A stretch of DNA of 64,000 bases from Rhizosaccharibacter radicis (GTDB lineage: Bacteria > Pseudomonadota > Alphaproteobacteria > Acetobacterales > Acetobacteraceae). The stretch spans positions 1 to 64,000 of the forward strand of contig JAMZEJ010000008.1 in the NCBI GenBank assembly GCA_024508355.1, in the 5' to 3' direction. Below, piece after piece: positions 17,299 through 25,703 of the stretch. The notes under the pieces are model-generated. The model did no database searches, had not been told where the DNA came from, and saw nothing but the letters and a program-made list of their open reading frames with translations. The position numbers were made by a program, and so were the translations under genes. The first letter of the stretch is position 1. Each line of letters begins with the position of its first letter.

Positions 17299-18251
17299 GG
17301 CTGCACCGCCGCGGGCGGCAGCAGTTGCGGCGCGGGCTTGGGCGCGCCGCTGCCGCCCAGCAGCCACCATCCGCGCAATTGTTGCAGCAGCTTCGACAGC
17401 TGGTCGGTGGCCTCCTGCGTCTGCGACAACAGGGCCGGAAGCTGCGCCGTGGCGTCCGCCGCGTGGCGGGAGATGGCCGGCAGTTGCGGCGTCGCACGCC
17501 TGAGGTCGGCGCTGGCCGCCTGGACGTTGGCGAGCGCCGCGTTGCCGTGCGTCGCCGCCGCTGCAAGCTGCGCCTGCAGCGGCCGCAGCCGGTCCAGGGT
17601 GTCGTGGAGCTGATCGAGGATCGCCGCCGCCTGGCGGAACAGCGCGTCGTCCGTCAGCAATCGCCCGGCACTTCCCTTGCCGCCGCGCAGGTCGGTGGCG
17701 ATGCCGTTCAGCGTCGCCGTCATGGCGCGGGCGTTGTCCAGGATCGGCAGCACCCGGGCGCGGACGTCGTCCACCGTGCGGGTCACCGTGTCCACCACGT
17801 TGGGCTCGGTCTGCGCCTGGATCACCGCGTAGTCCCAGTCGAGCCGGTCGCCCTTGCCGCGGCTGATGTCGACATACGCCGCCCCCGCGACCGCGTAGCG
17901 GCGTCGGATGGTGGCCACGCTGTCGTGGCGGATGAAGGCGTCGGCCTGCTGGTCGATCTCCGCCACCGCGTACATGTCGCCCTGCTCGTTCAACACCAGC
18001 CGCCGCACCGTCCCGGCATGGAGCCCCAGCACCTCCACGTCCGCCCCCACCGCGAGACCTCCCACCCCGGTCTGAGGCAGCACGATCCGCAGGCGCGACG
18101 CCGGCTGCAGCCAGGTATGGAGCACGCCCGCCTCCACCACCGCCGCCCCGAACGCCGTCAGGGACAGCAGCACCAGCAATCCGACCCATTCGTCCGTGTG
18201 GCGCAACCGGAGCATCCGGCGGACGGGGTCCCCGCGGCGGTTCTGAAGCAT
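17295..18251 (-). CDS. MCE-domain protein (MlaD-like)
   Basis: Inner-membrane anchored lipid-binding protein of 318 residues. A single N-terminal helix (about 22-45, EWVGLLVLLSLTAFGAAVVE) is followed by an MCE domain (about 52-125: GVGGLAVGADVEVLGLHAGTV, IDQQADAFIRHDSVATIRR, AYVDISRG) and a long helical tail rich in Ala, Gln and Leu (150-290), ending in a proline-rich segment. MCE proteins form hexameric rings that pass phospholipid across the periplasm and work with MlaE-type permeases. The ATG at 18251 shares one base with the stop of the ATPase gene (TGATG). It sits in a minus-strand unit with permease, ATPase and lipoprotein genes, all joined by overlaps. Confidence 0.88.
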   Translation of the reverse strand: MLQNRRGDPVRRMLRLRHTDEWVGLLVLLSLTAFGAAVVEAGVLHTWLQPASRLRIVLPQTGVGGLAVGADVEVLGLHAGTVRRLVLNEQGDMYAVAEIDQQADAFIRHDSVATIRRRYAVAGAAYVDISRGKGDRLDWDYAVIQAQTEPNVVDTVTRTVDDVRARVLPILDNARAMTATLNGIATDLRGGKGSAGRLLTDDALFRQAAAILDQLHDTLDRLRPLQAQLAAAATHGNAALANVQAASADLRRATPQLPAISRHAADATAQLPALLSQTQEATDQLSKLLQQLRGWWLLGGSGAPKPAPQLLPPAAVQP

Positions 18252-18955
18252 CAGGGATCTCCCGCGGGATCGATCGGCACCAGCCCGTTCTCGCCCAGTT
18301 GCAGCCGGTGGGTGGTCCAGCGCTCGAAGGAGCGCCAGACCGCCGGATCGCGCACCAGGCACAGCACCGCACATCCCCGCTCGCGCATCCGGGCCATCGT
18401 GTCCAGCAGCGGCGGCAGCAGGTCCGGCTGTTCCGCCGCCACGGGGTTCTCCAGCAGCAGCAGCGCCGGCCGCCCCAGCAGGGCGCGGACGCACGCGGCC
18501 CGCGCCAGGTCGGCCTCGCTCAGCCGGTCGGGACGTTCCGTCGGCAGGCCGGGCAAGCCGAACCGCCGTGCCAGCGAGGTGGCGGCTTCCATCAGCTCGC
18601 CGACGGAGCGGTCGGTGTGGTGGAGCTGCGGCAGCAGGATGTTGAGCTGCGCGCTGAGCATGTCGCTCCAGGCGCCCCGCTGCCGGACCCGGCCGACCCG
18701 GGCCCGCAGCGCCGCCGTGCGGCGGTTGTCGAGCCGGTCCCAGTCCGATCCCAGCATCCGCACCGCGCCCGACCGCAGCGGCACCAGCCCGATGCACAGG
18801 TCGGCGAGCGCCGCCGCGTCCCGCCCGCTGCGGGTTTCCACCAGCGCGCAATCCCCGGGCATCAGCGACAACCGCATCGGCCAGGGCGGCAGGCCGCTGG
18901 CCTCGAACACCGGCACCGCGTCCTCCAGAACCAGCACGGGAACGTCGGAGCGCAC
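18251..18955 (-). CDS. degenerate ABC ATPase of the Mla-like transporter
   Basis: A 234-residue protein in the place of MlaF, with the overall layout of an ABC ATPase but eroded motifs. The Walker A slot (residues 40-48) reads ETRSGRDAA with no Lys-Ser/Thr. The signature is RLSEADLARAACVRALL (LSEAD instead of LSGGQ). Walker B is ALLLLENP, so the Asp and catalytic Glu are Glu and Asn. The switch histidine region is CLVRDPAVW without His. It starts with GTG 4 bases after the MlaE stop and its stop shares a base with the MCE start. Fold and context argue for an ATPase relative; I infer it cannot hydrolyse ATP by the normal mechanism. Confidence 0.78.
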   Translation of the reverse strand: MRSDVPVLVLEDAVPVFEASGLPPWPMRLSLMPGDCALVETRSGRDAAALADLCIGLVPLRSGAVRMLGSDWDRLDNRRTAALRARVGRVRQRGAWSDMLSAQLNILLPQLHHTDRSVGELMEAATSLARRFGLPGLPTERPDRLSEADLARAACVRALLGRPALLLLENPVAAEQPDLLPPLLDTMARMRERGCAVLCLVRDPAVWRSFERWTTHRLQLGENGLVPIDPAGDP

Positions 18956-18959
18956 CGGG

Positions 18960-19781
18960 TCAGCCGATCGCTGTGAAGGCGATGTTGACGGTCATCACCG
19001 CCAGGATGCCGCGCGCGAAGCCCCTCGGCATCAGCACGGACTGGTCCTCCTCCGGCGCCGCTTCCAGCCCGGTGAGACAGGACGACAGCCCGACCACGAA
19101 GCCAACGAACAGGAGCTTCAACGGGATCGCCACGTAGTCCGCCGCCGTCATCGCCGTCAGCACCTCGTCGATGAAGCGCCACAGGGACCCCTGGATGGAG
19201 CCCAGGAGGCTGCTGAACAGGAAGCCCACGAACAGCGCTCCCATGGCGAAGGCGATGCCCAGGGTGAAGCCGCTCACCGCCAGGGCCAGCGAGCGCGTCA
19301 TCACCAGCAGGGAGAACGGATCGATCCCCTGCCCGATCAGCGACCGGAGCTGGCCGCCGGTGGCCAGGGCGCCGAGTTCGGTGACGCTGAGCATTCCCGA
19401 GCGGCCCAGCAGGATCAGCCCCACCAGCACCGGCGTCACCTCCCGCAGCAGGATGGTGACGATCAGCCCGCCGGTGAGCCGGTCCAGACCGGTGAGCCCC
19501 AGCCAGTACAGCGCCTGCGACACCATCGCGAGGCCGGCCAGCGCGGCGGTGAACAAGGTGCTCACCAGCCCGCCGCCCGCCGCCTGCCGCAACGTCCGCC
19601 GGAACTCCGCGCGCGCCGTGCGCCGCCACGAGGACGGGCGCACCCCGTCCAGCATCACCCCCCAGCCGGCCGCCAGCAGCGCCAGGGGAAACCGCAGCTG
19701 GGTGCGCGCCCAGTGCCCGATCGCCGCCAGCGCGGCGCGAAGGCGGAACACCAGCACCGACCGCAGGCCGTGGCGTTTCAC
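18960..19781 (-). CDS. MlaE-like phospholipid ABC permease
   Basis: Inner-membrane permease of 273 residues in the MlaE/YrbE family. Characteristic segments are REVTPVLVGLILLGRSGML, VTELGALATGGQLRSLIGQGIDPF and LVGFVVGLSSCLTGLEAAP, with about five hydrophobic helices and an N-terminal amphipathic helix (RSVLVFRLRAALAAIGHWAR). The GTG at 19781 overlaps the stop of the upstream sensor gene as GTGA; the longer frame extends into that gene and was rejected. With the MCE protein downstream it should form a lipid transporter of the Mla type, although its partner ATPase is degenerate. Confidence 0.88.
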   Translation of the reverse strand: MKRHGLRSVLVFRLRAALAAIGHWARTQLRFPLALLAAGWGVMLDGVRPSSWRRTARAEFRRTLRQAAGGGLVSTLFTAALAGLAMVSQALYWLGLTGLDRLTGGLIVTILLREVTPVLVGLILLGRSGMLSVTELGALATGGQLRSLIGQGIDPFSLLVMTRSLALAVSGFTLGIAFAMGALFVGFLFSSLLGSIQGSLWRFIDEVLTAMTAADYVAIPLKLLFVGFVVGLSSCLTGLEAAPEEDQSVLMPRGFARGILAVMTVNIAFTAIG

Positions 19782-22276
19782 CGCCGTCCGGCCAGCACGA
19801 AGGTGCGGGTCACGCCGAGATCGGGCACGAAGAACGCGCCGCGCGGCCGGAACAGGAAGCCGCGGCTGAGCCGGGCGTAGATCCGTTCCGTGACCTGGAT
19901 GGTGCCCGGATCGGGAGCGGTGTCGGCCATGAGCTCCGACAGCCGCACCGCCTCGCCCCACAGATTGAAGTGGCCTCGCGGATCGCCGCCGTCCGCCCCG
20001 GCGCCGCCGATCACGGCCGTGTTCCCGCGCCCCAGATCGAGCCCCATGCGGAACCAGGGTTCCAGCCTTTCCCGCGCCAGCAGCGACAGGCAATGCTCCC
20101 GGATGGCGAGCGCCGCGTCCGCCAGCCGTTCGGTGGCATGGCCGTCGGGATCGGCCTCCCAGCCGCCGGCGGCCACGATCCGATGGCCGAGCACCTTGAG
20201 AAACGACACGCCGTTCCGTTCGCAGCAGGAACGGATGTTGGTCATCAGCTCGTCGGCCAGCCGCTCCGCGCGCCCGCCTCCCCGGCCATCGAGCCGCATC
20301 GGCTCGAACACCAGGGACATCACGGCGATGCCGGGCGCTTCCCCTTCCCGCCCCGCCGGCCGCTCGTCGCCCGCCGGAAGCAGGGGACGATCGGGCAGCG
20401 GCTTCCGGGCCACCGGCGGCGATCGGCCTTCCGGCTCGGCCGGCGGCGCGGCCATCTCCGCTTCCGATGCGCCGGTTTCGGCCGCCCGCCGGCGGGTCGG
20501 ATCACGCAGGGACGCGATGGCCGCCACGGACGGGATCAGGTTGCGGACCCGCTCCGGATGGAGCGCATCCTCCAGCAGCACCGCGCCGCCCAGTTCGCCA
20601 TCGCCCGTCAGCACCGGCCGCACCAGCAGCGACCGGCTTTCGAACGGCCGCATGAACAACCGGTGCAGCGCCGCGGTGCGCTGATCCGCCGCCGCGTCCG
20701 CCACGCCGAGCCCTTCCGGCTCCTCGGCCAGGGCGGTCATGAAGCCGCTGAGCTCGAAACGCGACAGTTCGAGCCCCGCCGTGTGGCCGCTTTCGCCGTC
20801 CAGCCGCTCGAACGCGTCGGTGCAGCGCAGGCTGTGGCCGTCGGCACTCAGGCGCCACAGGCTGGCCCGCCTAGCGTCGGCGATCTCCGCCAGCAGCTCG
20901 CTCAGCAACGGCGCGTCGGCCTCGGGGTCCAGCAGCGCCGGGTCGGTCGCCAGCCGGCGGAGCGCGTCGCCCTCCTGCCCCGCGATCATGCGTTGCCGCA
21001 GCAGCAGACGCGACATCCGGTCCGACCGCCGGCCCTGCCGGAACAGCAGCCCGGCCAGCAGCAGGGCCAGCGCGATCACCACCAGCGCGAACACCAGGCT
21101 CTGCCGCCCGTCCGCCACCGCGAAGCCCGCGAAATCCGACTCCGGCGCCACGATCAGCAGCACCCAGTCGTCGGACGCCGCCGACAGGGCGGTGGCGATG
21201 CCGACGTAACGCTTGCCGTCCACCGTCAACAGCTTCGATCCCAGCCCCTCGGTGCGCCACCGATCGAAGGCCCGCGACAGCACCGGATCTCCCAGGGCGC
21301 TCACCGCCACGGTGCCGGGAAGCGCGCCCGTCGCCGGGCGCTCCCCGCTCCCACCGGGTTTGGACGAGGACGGTGGCGGCGCCGCCGGAGCCGCAAGAGC
21401 GGGAGCAGCCCGGGCGGGAGCAGCCCGGACCGGGGCCGACGGCGCCAGGGACGGCGCGGCGATCACCTGCCCGGATCGTTCGACGATCGCCGCCCGTCCA
21501 CGCTGGCCGATCCGCAGCGTCGCCATGAAGGCGGAAAGCTGGTCCAGCGCGATATCCACGGCATAGACCCGCTGCACCCCGTCCTGGCCGTCGAAGGCCA
21601 GCGAGGCCGTGATCACCGTTTGACGGGTCGGCTTGAACAGGATGGGCTGCGACCAGAACAGCTTTCCCTGCGCTTTCACCGCACCCGCGTACCAGGGGCG
21701 ACCCCGCGGATCGTAGTCGGAGGGCTTCTGGACCGGCTGGCGGTCCAGCACCTTGCCTCCGGCATCCGTCTGCACGGTCGAGGCCGTTCGGCTGCCATCG
21801 GGGGCGTGCTGGATCACCACCGTCTTCAGCCCGCCGGCCTCGGAGCGCTGGACCAGCCCGAAATCGCCGTCCGCCCGCGCGAGGTAGAATGCCTCGAGCT
21901 GGGGCACCTGCCGGAGCATGCTGGCCGCATAGGCGTTGAAGGCGTCGCCGTTGTTGCCGAACGTGCCGTGCACCATCATGTCGCGCGCGGTGTCGGCGGC
22001 GCGGGTGGCACCGTCCAGATAGGTGGAAACCCGGTCGGCGATCACCGTGCGGAGCGCGCGCAGCACTTCCTGCGACAGGGCGAGCGCGCCCGCCCGGCTG
22101 GTGCGATAGGATTGCAGGGTCAGCCCCAGGATCGTCAGGATCACCAGCAGCACGCCGAGGCTCGGCAGCACCAGGCGCTTCAACAGGCCGCGGCCACGCA
22201 CGCCCGCGTCCGGGTCCCCGCCGGAACCGTTGCCGATCACGCTGCCCGCCGCTGTGCCCACCCTGCCGCCATTCAT
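19778..22276 (-). CDS. membrane sensor: Cache - GAF-like - cyclase-like domain
   Basis: An 832-residue receptor heading the Mla-like operon. Helix 1 (about 34-56) and helix 2 (about 393-411) bracket a periplasmic double-Cache domain with its hallmark DYDPRGRPWYAGA (187-199), interrupted by a Pro/Ala-rich insert (278-312). Inside the cell follow a GAF-like region (about 440-590), a Pro-rich linker (600-648) and a class III nucleotide-cyclase-like domain (648-832) with HFNLWGEAVRLSELM. The metal-binding Asp positions look lost: FEPM at 657-660 where FADI is expected, and KVLGHRIV where KxxGDxxx is expected (His698). I infer a non-catalytic signalling domain. Weak ribosome binding site at 22276. 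Confidence 0.78.
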   Translation of the reverse strand: MNGGRVGTAAGSVIGNGSGGDPDAGVRGRGLLKRLVLPSLGVLLVILTILGLTLQSYRTSRAGALALSQEVLRALRTVIADRVSTYLDGATRAADTARDMMVHGTFGNNGDAFNAYAASMLRQVPQLEAFYLARADGDFGLVQRSEAGGLKTVVIQHAPDGSRTASTVQTDAGGKVLDRQPVQKPSDYDPRGRPWYAGAVKAQGKLFWSQPILFKPTRQTVITASLAFDGQDGVQRVYAVDIALDQLSAFMATLRIGQRGRAAIVERSGQVIAAPSLAPSAPVRAAPARAAPALAAPAAPPPSSSKPGGSGERPATGALPGTVAVSALGDPVLSRAFDRWRTEGLGSKLLTVDGKRYVGIATALSAASDDWVLLIVAPESDFAGFAVADGRQSLVFALVVIALALLLAGLLFRQGRRSDRMSRLLLRQRMIAGQEGDALRRLATDPALLDPEADAPLLSELLAEIADARRASLWRLSADGHSLRCTDAFERLDGESGHTAGLELSRFELSGFMTALAEEPEGLGVADAAADQRTAALHRLFMRPFESRSLLVRPVLTGDGELGGAVLLEDALHPERVRNLIPSVAAIASLRDPTRRRAAETGASEAEMAAPPAEPEGRSPPVARKPLPDRPLLPAGDERPAGREGEAPGIAVMSLVFEPMRLDGRGGGRAERLADELMTNIRSCCERNGVSFLKVLGHRIVAAGGWEADPDGHATERLADAALAIREHCLSLLARERLEPWFRMGLDLGRGNTAVIGGAGADGGDPRGHFNLWGEAVRLSELMADTAPDPGTIQVTERIYARLSRGFLFRPRGAFFVPDLGVTRTFVLAGRR

Positions 22277-22580
22277 CGTCCGGTTCTTGCGCAGGCTTGT
22301 ACCATCGTCGTCCGCGCTCGACTAACCATGTGCCGGAGGACCGTGGCGACCGGAAGGCAGCGTCGCCTCGTCCCGGGCCGGCGGCCTTGGTCCCGGGAAC
22401 GCTTCCAGGCCCGCCGATGCGGTGCATGCCGCGTGCGGCCTCCATCGTCGCCGCGAAGAGCAAATGGGCGGCCGTCGTGAACGACTCGCCGCCGGAGCTG
22501 CGCGGACGACCGTTCCTGATTCGCGGCGCTCCGCAGCTTGCGCTTGAATTCGTGCCGCTGGCACGTCCAAGAACGAGGCG
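22277..22580. other. divergent promoter region, sensor/Mla operon and mmcB
   Basis: About 300 bases between divergent starts. No reliable gene. I looked for an alphaproteobacterial LexA box (GTTC-N7-GTTC) ahead of mmcB and did not find one. Promoters for both directions must lie here, but I cannot place them. Confidence 0.4.
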
Positions 22581-23153
22581 ATGGATAGTCTTCCGGCCGA
22601 CCTCGATCCTGTTTCCGCAGCACTGGCCGATGCGGAGCCGGCGGTTCCCGCGCCGGGCGACCTCACCCTGCCGGAAATCCAGCTCGCGATCCGGCGGGCG
22701 GCGGCGCGGTTGTGCGGCCAGTTGAACTGGGCGGTGCTGCACGAGGTGCCGCTGCCCAACAACCGCCGCGCCGACATCCTGGCGCTGCGGCCGGATGGCG
22801 GGTTCTGCTGCATCGAGGTGAAATCGGGCGCGCGCGACTTCCTGTGCGACAACAAATGGCCCGAGTACCGCGACTATTGCGACGCGCTGCTGTTCGCGGT
22901 GGACGACAGCTTTCCCCAGGCGCTGCTGCCACCGGATGTCGGGCTGATCGTCGCCTGCGTCGGGCCACATTGCCGGCCGGGCGGGGTGTTCGCGGAAGCC
23001 GAACTGCTGCGCGAACCGCCGGCGCACCCGCTGTCCCCCGCCCGGCGCCGGCAGCTCACCCACCGTTTCGCCACCCTAGCGGCGTCCCGGCTGGCGATGC
23101 TGGAGGATCCGGCCATCACCGCCTCGCTCCGCGCCGCGCGCCGGGTCGAATGA
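22581..23153 (+). CDS. MmcB family DNA repair protein
   Basis: A 190-residue member of the MmcB family, conserved in alphaproteobacteria and named from Caulobacter, with a restriction-endonuclease-like core. Visible motifs are RRADILALRPDGGFCCIEVK, where the Asp and the E-x-K supply the PD-(D/E)xK metal site, and SGARDFLCDNKWPEYRDYCD. A helical region precedes the core (LTLPEIQLAIRRAAARLCGQ). No signal peptide; cytoplasmic. In Caulobacter the gene belongs to the DNA-damage response, but no LexA box is evident upstream here. A strong hairpin follows 13 bases after the stop. Confidence 0.85.
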   Translation: MDSLPADLDPVSAALADAEPAVPAPGDLTLPEIQLAIRRAAARLCGQLNWAVLHEVPLPNNRRADILALRPDGGFCCIEVKSGARDFLCDNKWPEYRDYCDALLFAVDDSFPQALLPPDVGLIVACVGPHCRPGGVFAEAELLREPPAHPLSPARRRQLTHRFATLAASRLAMLEDPAITASLRAARRVE

Positions 23154-23165
23154 GCACCCGCGACC

Positions 23166-23187
23166 CCGATCCCACGCGCGGGATCGG
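23166..23187 (+). terminator. candidate terminator hairpin after mmcB
   Basis: CCGATCCC and GGGATCGG form a perfect 8-bp stem around a 6-base loop, starting 13 bases after the mmcB stop. There is no T-tract, so Rho-independent termination is likely but not certain. Confidence 0.5.
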
Positions 23188-23391
23188 CGCAGAGCCCGAG
23201 CTCAGGCCGACTCTTTTCCACCCCGAGCCGGTCCGCGCCAACCATCGGGCCGCCAACGGATCATGCCGGCAGGAGGGGCCGGCTATGGGCCGCGCAGGCG
23301 AGGGACGCTCGGCGCCGATCTCCGGACGTCACCGAACGCCGCTCGTGGAAGCCGCTTCAACGGCGGCGTGCGTCGTGGCACATCGGGTTCC

Positions 23392-24195
23392 ATGAACGCG
23401 TCCACCCTGTCCGGCGAGATCGAGCGCCGCTTCGATGCCGCCCACGACATCATCCGCGAGGCCGCAGCGCTGGCCATGCGCATGCGGCCGCCGCCCGGCG
23501 CGCCGGTCGCCAGCATGAAGGGCGCCCAGGACTGGGTGACGGAAGCCGACCGGGCGGTCGAAGCCCTGGTGGCCGAGCGCATCGGCGCCCTGTTTCCCGC
23601 CGACGGCTTCCAGGGCGAGGAAGGCGGGCGGCAGCGCGAAGGGACGCTGCGCTGGATCGTGGACCCGATCGACGGCACCTCGAATTTCGCGCGCGGGCGC
23701 GAGCGCTGGTGCGTGTCGCTCGGGCTGTTCGAGAACGAGCGGCCGGTGGCGGGTCTGCTGCTGGCCCCGGTGGTGGACGAGCTTTTCGCCGCCCGGCGCG
23801 GCGGGGGTGCCACCCTGAACGGCAGGCCGATCAAGGCCTCGCCAGCGCAGGACCTGCACCGCTCGATGATCGAGATCGGCTGGGGCCCGACCGTGCCGAT
23901 GGACTTGTTCCTGTCGCGGATGCAGCGCGCCATGGTCGCCGGCGCCATGCCGCGCTCGGGCGGATCCGGGGCTCTGGCGCTGGCCGACGTCGCCTGTGGG
24001 CGGCTGGACGGCTATCTGGAGCTGGCGATCAACCTTTGGGACGTGGCGGGAGCATTGCCGATCCTGCACGAGGCGGGTGCCCGGGTGTCGCCGTTCCTGC
24101 GCGTGGGCGGCCTGCGCGGTCCGGCACCGATCCTGGCTGCCGCGCCCGGCCTGGCCGTAGCACTCGGCGAGCGACTGGAGATGACGCTCGACTAA
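23392..24195 (+). CDS. inositol monophosphatase family phosphatase
   Basis: Mg-dependent, Li-sensitive-type sugar phosphatase of 267 residues. The metal sites are seen as GEEGG (near 79), DPIDGTSNF (near 96) and the C-terminal WDVAGALPILHEAG (near 217), the full set for activity. TEADRAVEALV near 50 is also typical. I start at ATG 23392 (MNASTLSGEIERRFDAAHD); the longer frame gains 43 residues without family character. Substrate could be inositol-1-phosphate, histidinol phosphate or another sugar phosphate; nothing nearby decides it. Confidence 0.88.
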   Translation: MNASTLSGEIERRFDAAHDIIREAAALAMRMRPPPGAPVASMKGAQDWVTEADRAVEALVAERIGALFPADGFQGEEGGRQREGTLRWIVDPIDGTSNFARGRERWCVSLGLFENERPVAGLLLAPVVDELFAARRGGGATLNGRPIKASPAQDLHRSMIEIGWGPTVPMDLFLSRMQRAMVAGAMPRSGGSGALALADVACGRLDGYLELAINLWDVAGALPILHEAGARVSPFLRVGGLRGPAPILAAAPGLAVALGERLEMTLD

Positions 24196-24349
24196 GGCGC
24201 GCGGGCGTTCAATCGCCTCGTGAGCGACGGCGCGCAGCGCCTTGTTTCGCCTTCGATCCGCCGCAAGGCTGACGTGATGGCCGCCGCCTGATATGCAGGC
24301 ATCGGCATGACCTGCGGAGCCGCGGGACAGCCGGGTGGGGAAGGATCAC

Positions 24350-25183
24350 ATGATGCGTTCGCGATGGGACTCGGCCTGCCTGTCCGTCCTGCTGCTCACG
24401 GCCGGCTGCGGCGCCGGCGGCGGCAACCAGAGCCAGAGCGAACGACAGCAGCAGCAGCAGCAGCTGGTGGACCGCGCGACGCTGGCGGCACAGGACGTGC
24501 TGGACTGGCACCAGAATGGCGGTTCCGCGCAGCGCTACCTGGCCAAGGCCAAGGCGGTGATGATCTGCCCGAGCATCTTCCGCATGAGCTTCGTGCTCGG
24601 CGGCTCCGGCGGCGGCTGCGTGCTGCTGGCCCGCGACGGCGCCGGGTCCTGGTCGGCACCCGCGTTCTATTCCATGGGTTCCGGCTCGCTCGGCATCCAG
24701 GCCGGCATCCAGGATGCCGAGATCATGCTGTTCATCATGTCCCGCAAGGGACTGACCGCCATCATGGACAGCCAGTTCAAGTTCGGCGCCGACGCGTCGA
24801 TCGCGCTGGCGACCCTGGGCGGCGGCATGGAAGGCGCGGCCACCCCGGCGCTCACCGCCGACATCGTCGCGGTGGAAAAGACGCGCGGCCTGTTCGCCGG
24901 CATCTCCCTGCAAGGCAGCAGCCTGTCGTCCGACAGCGTCGGCGACCGTGCCTACTACAACCAGCCGGTGGGACCGGTGGACATCCTGGTGGCGATGCGG
25001 GTGAACAACCCCGGCGCCGACCCGCTGCGCTCCACCCTGATGCGCTTCCAGAACGCGAACCGCGGCGCCACACCCGCCGCCGGCCTGCCGCCCGCGGGCA
25101 GCGCACCCGAGCAGGGTGCCGGGCCGATGCAGCTCGCTCCCACCGGGGCCGTGCAGCAGCAATCCCTGCCGCCGCCGCGCTGA
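24350..25183 (+). CDS. SYLF (YSC84-like) domain lipoprotein
   Basis: A 277-residue predicted lipoprotein: lipobox LLLTAGCGAGG near residue 19, then a polyglutamine run (QSQSERQQQQQQLVD) and a SYLF domain of about 180 residues. The domain shows AKAVMICPSIFRMSFVLGGS, GSWSAPAFYSMGSGSLGIQA, DAEIMLFIMSRKGL, DASIALATLG and ADIVAVEKTRGLFAGISLQG. SYLF proteins bind lipids in eukaryotes; the bacterial role is unclear. The ATG at 24350 has GGAAGGA 6 bases upstream; a GTG at 24335 was rejected. The C-terminus is a Pro/Gln-rich tail. Confidence 0.85.
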   Translation: MMRSRWDSACLSVLLLTAGCGAGGGNQSQSERQQQQQQLVDRATLAAQDVLDWHQNGGSAQRYLAKAKAVMICPSIFRMSFVLGGSGGGCVLLARDGAGSWSAPAFYSMGSGSLGIQAGIQDAEIMLFIMSRKGLTAIMDSQFKFGADASIALATLGGGMEGAATPALTADIVAVEKTRGLFAGISLQGSSLSSDSVGDRAYYNQPVGPVDILVAMRVNNPGADPLRSTLMRFQNANRGATPAAGLPPAGSAPEQGAGPMQLAPTGAVQQQSLPPPR

Positions 25184-25195
25184 TTCGGGGCCGCG

Positions 25196-25220
25196 ATCCG
25201 GCGCACTCCGGCGCCGGGAT
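25196..25220 (+). terminator. candidate terminator hairpin after SYLF gene
   Basis: ATCCGGCGC can pair with GCGCCGGGAT (one bulged G) around a 6-base loop, 13 bases past the stop and followed by TCATT. Moderate support from position and stem. Confidence 0.4.
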
Positions 25221-25286
25221 TCATTGGCTTGTCAGAACAAGTTTCGGGCATGCATGATCCGCCTCCCGCCGGAGGACGAGGTCGGC

Positions 25287-25703
25287 ATGACCGCACAGCC
25301 CATCATGGACCGGCCTCCCGTCCGCCTCACGCTGGCGGCGCTATGGACGTCCACGATGTTCTGCTACGTCTACGGCGACTATTTCGGCCTCTATGTTCCG
25401 GGCACGGTGTCGGCGATGGATCGCGGCCTGATGCGGCCGCTCGGTCATGCCACCCCGACGCTACTGGTGACGGTGGCATTGATGATGGCGGCGCCGGCGC
25501 TGATGATCAGCCTTTGCCTGCTGCTGCCTCGCCCGGGCTGCCGTTGGGCGAACATCGGGTTCGGGCTGTTTTACACCCTGATCATGGCGGCAACGCTGGA
25601 CGGGTCGCCGCCTTTCTACCTGGCCCTGGCGCTCATCGAGATGGGCCTCACCCTCTCCGTGGCGCTGGTGGCGGCGCGCTGGCCGAAATCCGGCATGCCA
25701 TGA
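25287..25703 (+). CDS. four-helix membrane protein (DUF6326-like)
   Basis: A 138-residue inner-membrane protein with about four hydrophobic helices: LTLAALWTSTMFCYVYGDY (near 14-32), TPTLLVTVALMMAAPALMI, GFGLFYTLIMAATL and FYLALALIEMGLTLSVALVA. The opening with WTSTMFCYVYGDYFGLYVPG resembles the DUF6326 group. Function unknown. ATG 25287 follows GGAGGACGAGG by 6 bases; an earlier ATG at 25254 lacks such a site. Its stop overlaps the start of the next membrane protein gene as ATGA, so the two are translationally coupled. Confidence 0.75.
   Translation: MTAQPIMDRPPVRLTLAALWTSTMFCYVYGDYFGLYVPGTVSAMDRGLMRPLGHATPTLLVTVALMMAAPALMISLCLLLPRPGCRWANIGFGLFYTLIMAATLDGSPPFYLALALIEMGLTLSVALVAARWPKSGMP

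Noticed and set aside
16146-19880. 1244-residue plus-strand reading frame, Pro/Arg/His-rich
   Set aside because: It lies opposite four well-supported minus-strand genes with recognisable families; its composition is that expected from the antisense of GC-rich codons.
22500-22580. Possible LexA (SOS) box upstream of mmcB
   Set aside because: Only single GTTC-like and GAAC-like half-sites at wrong spacing; no GTTC-N7-GTTC.
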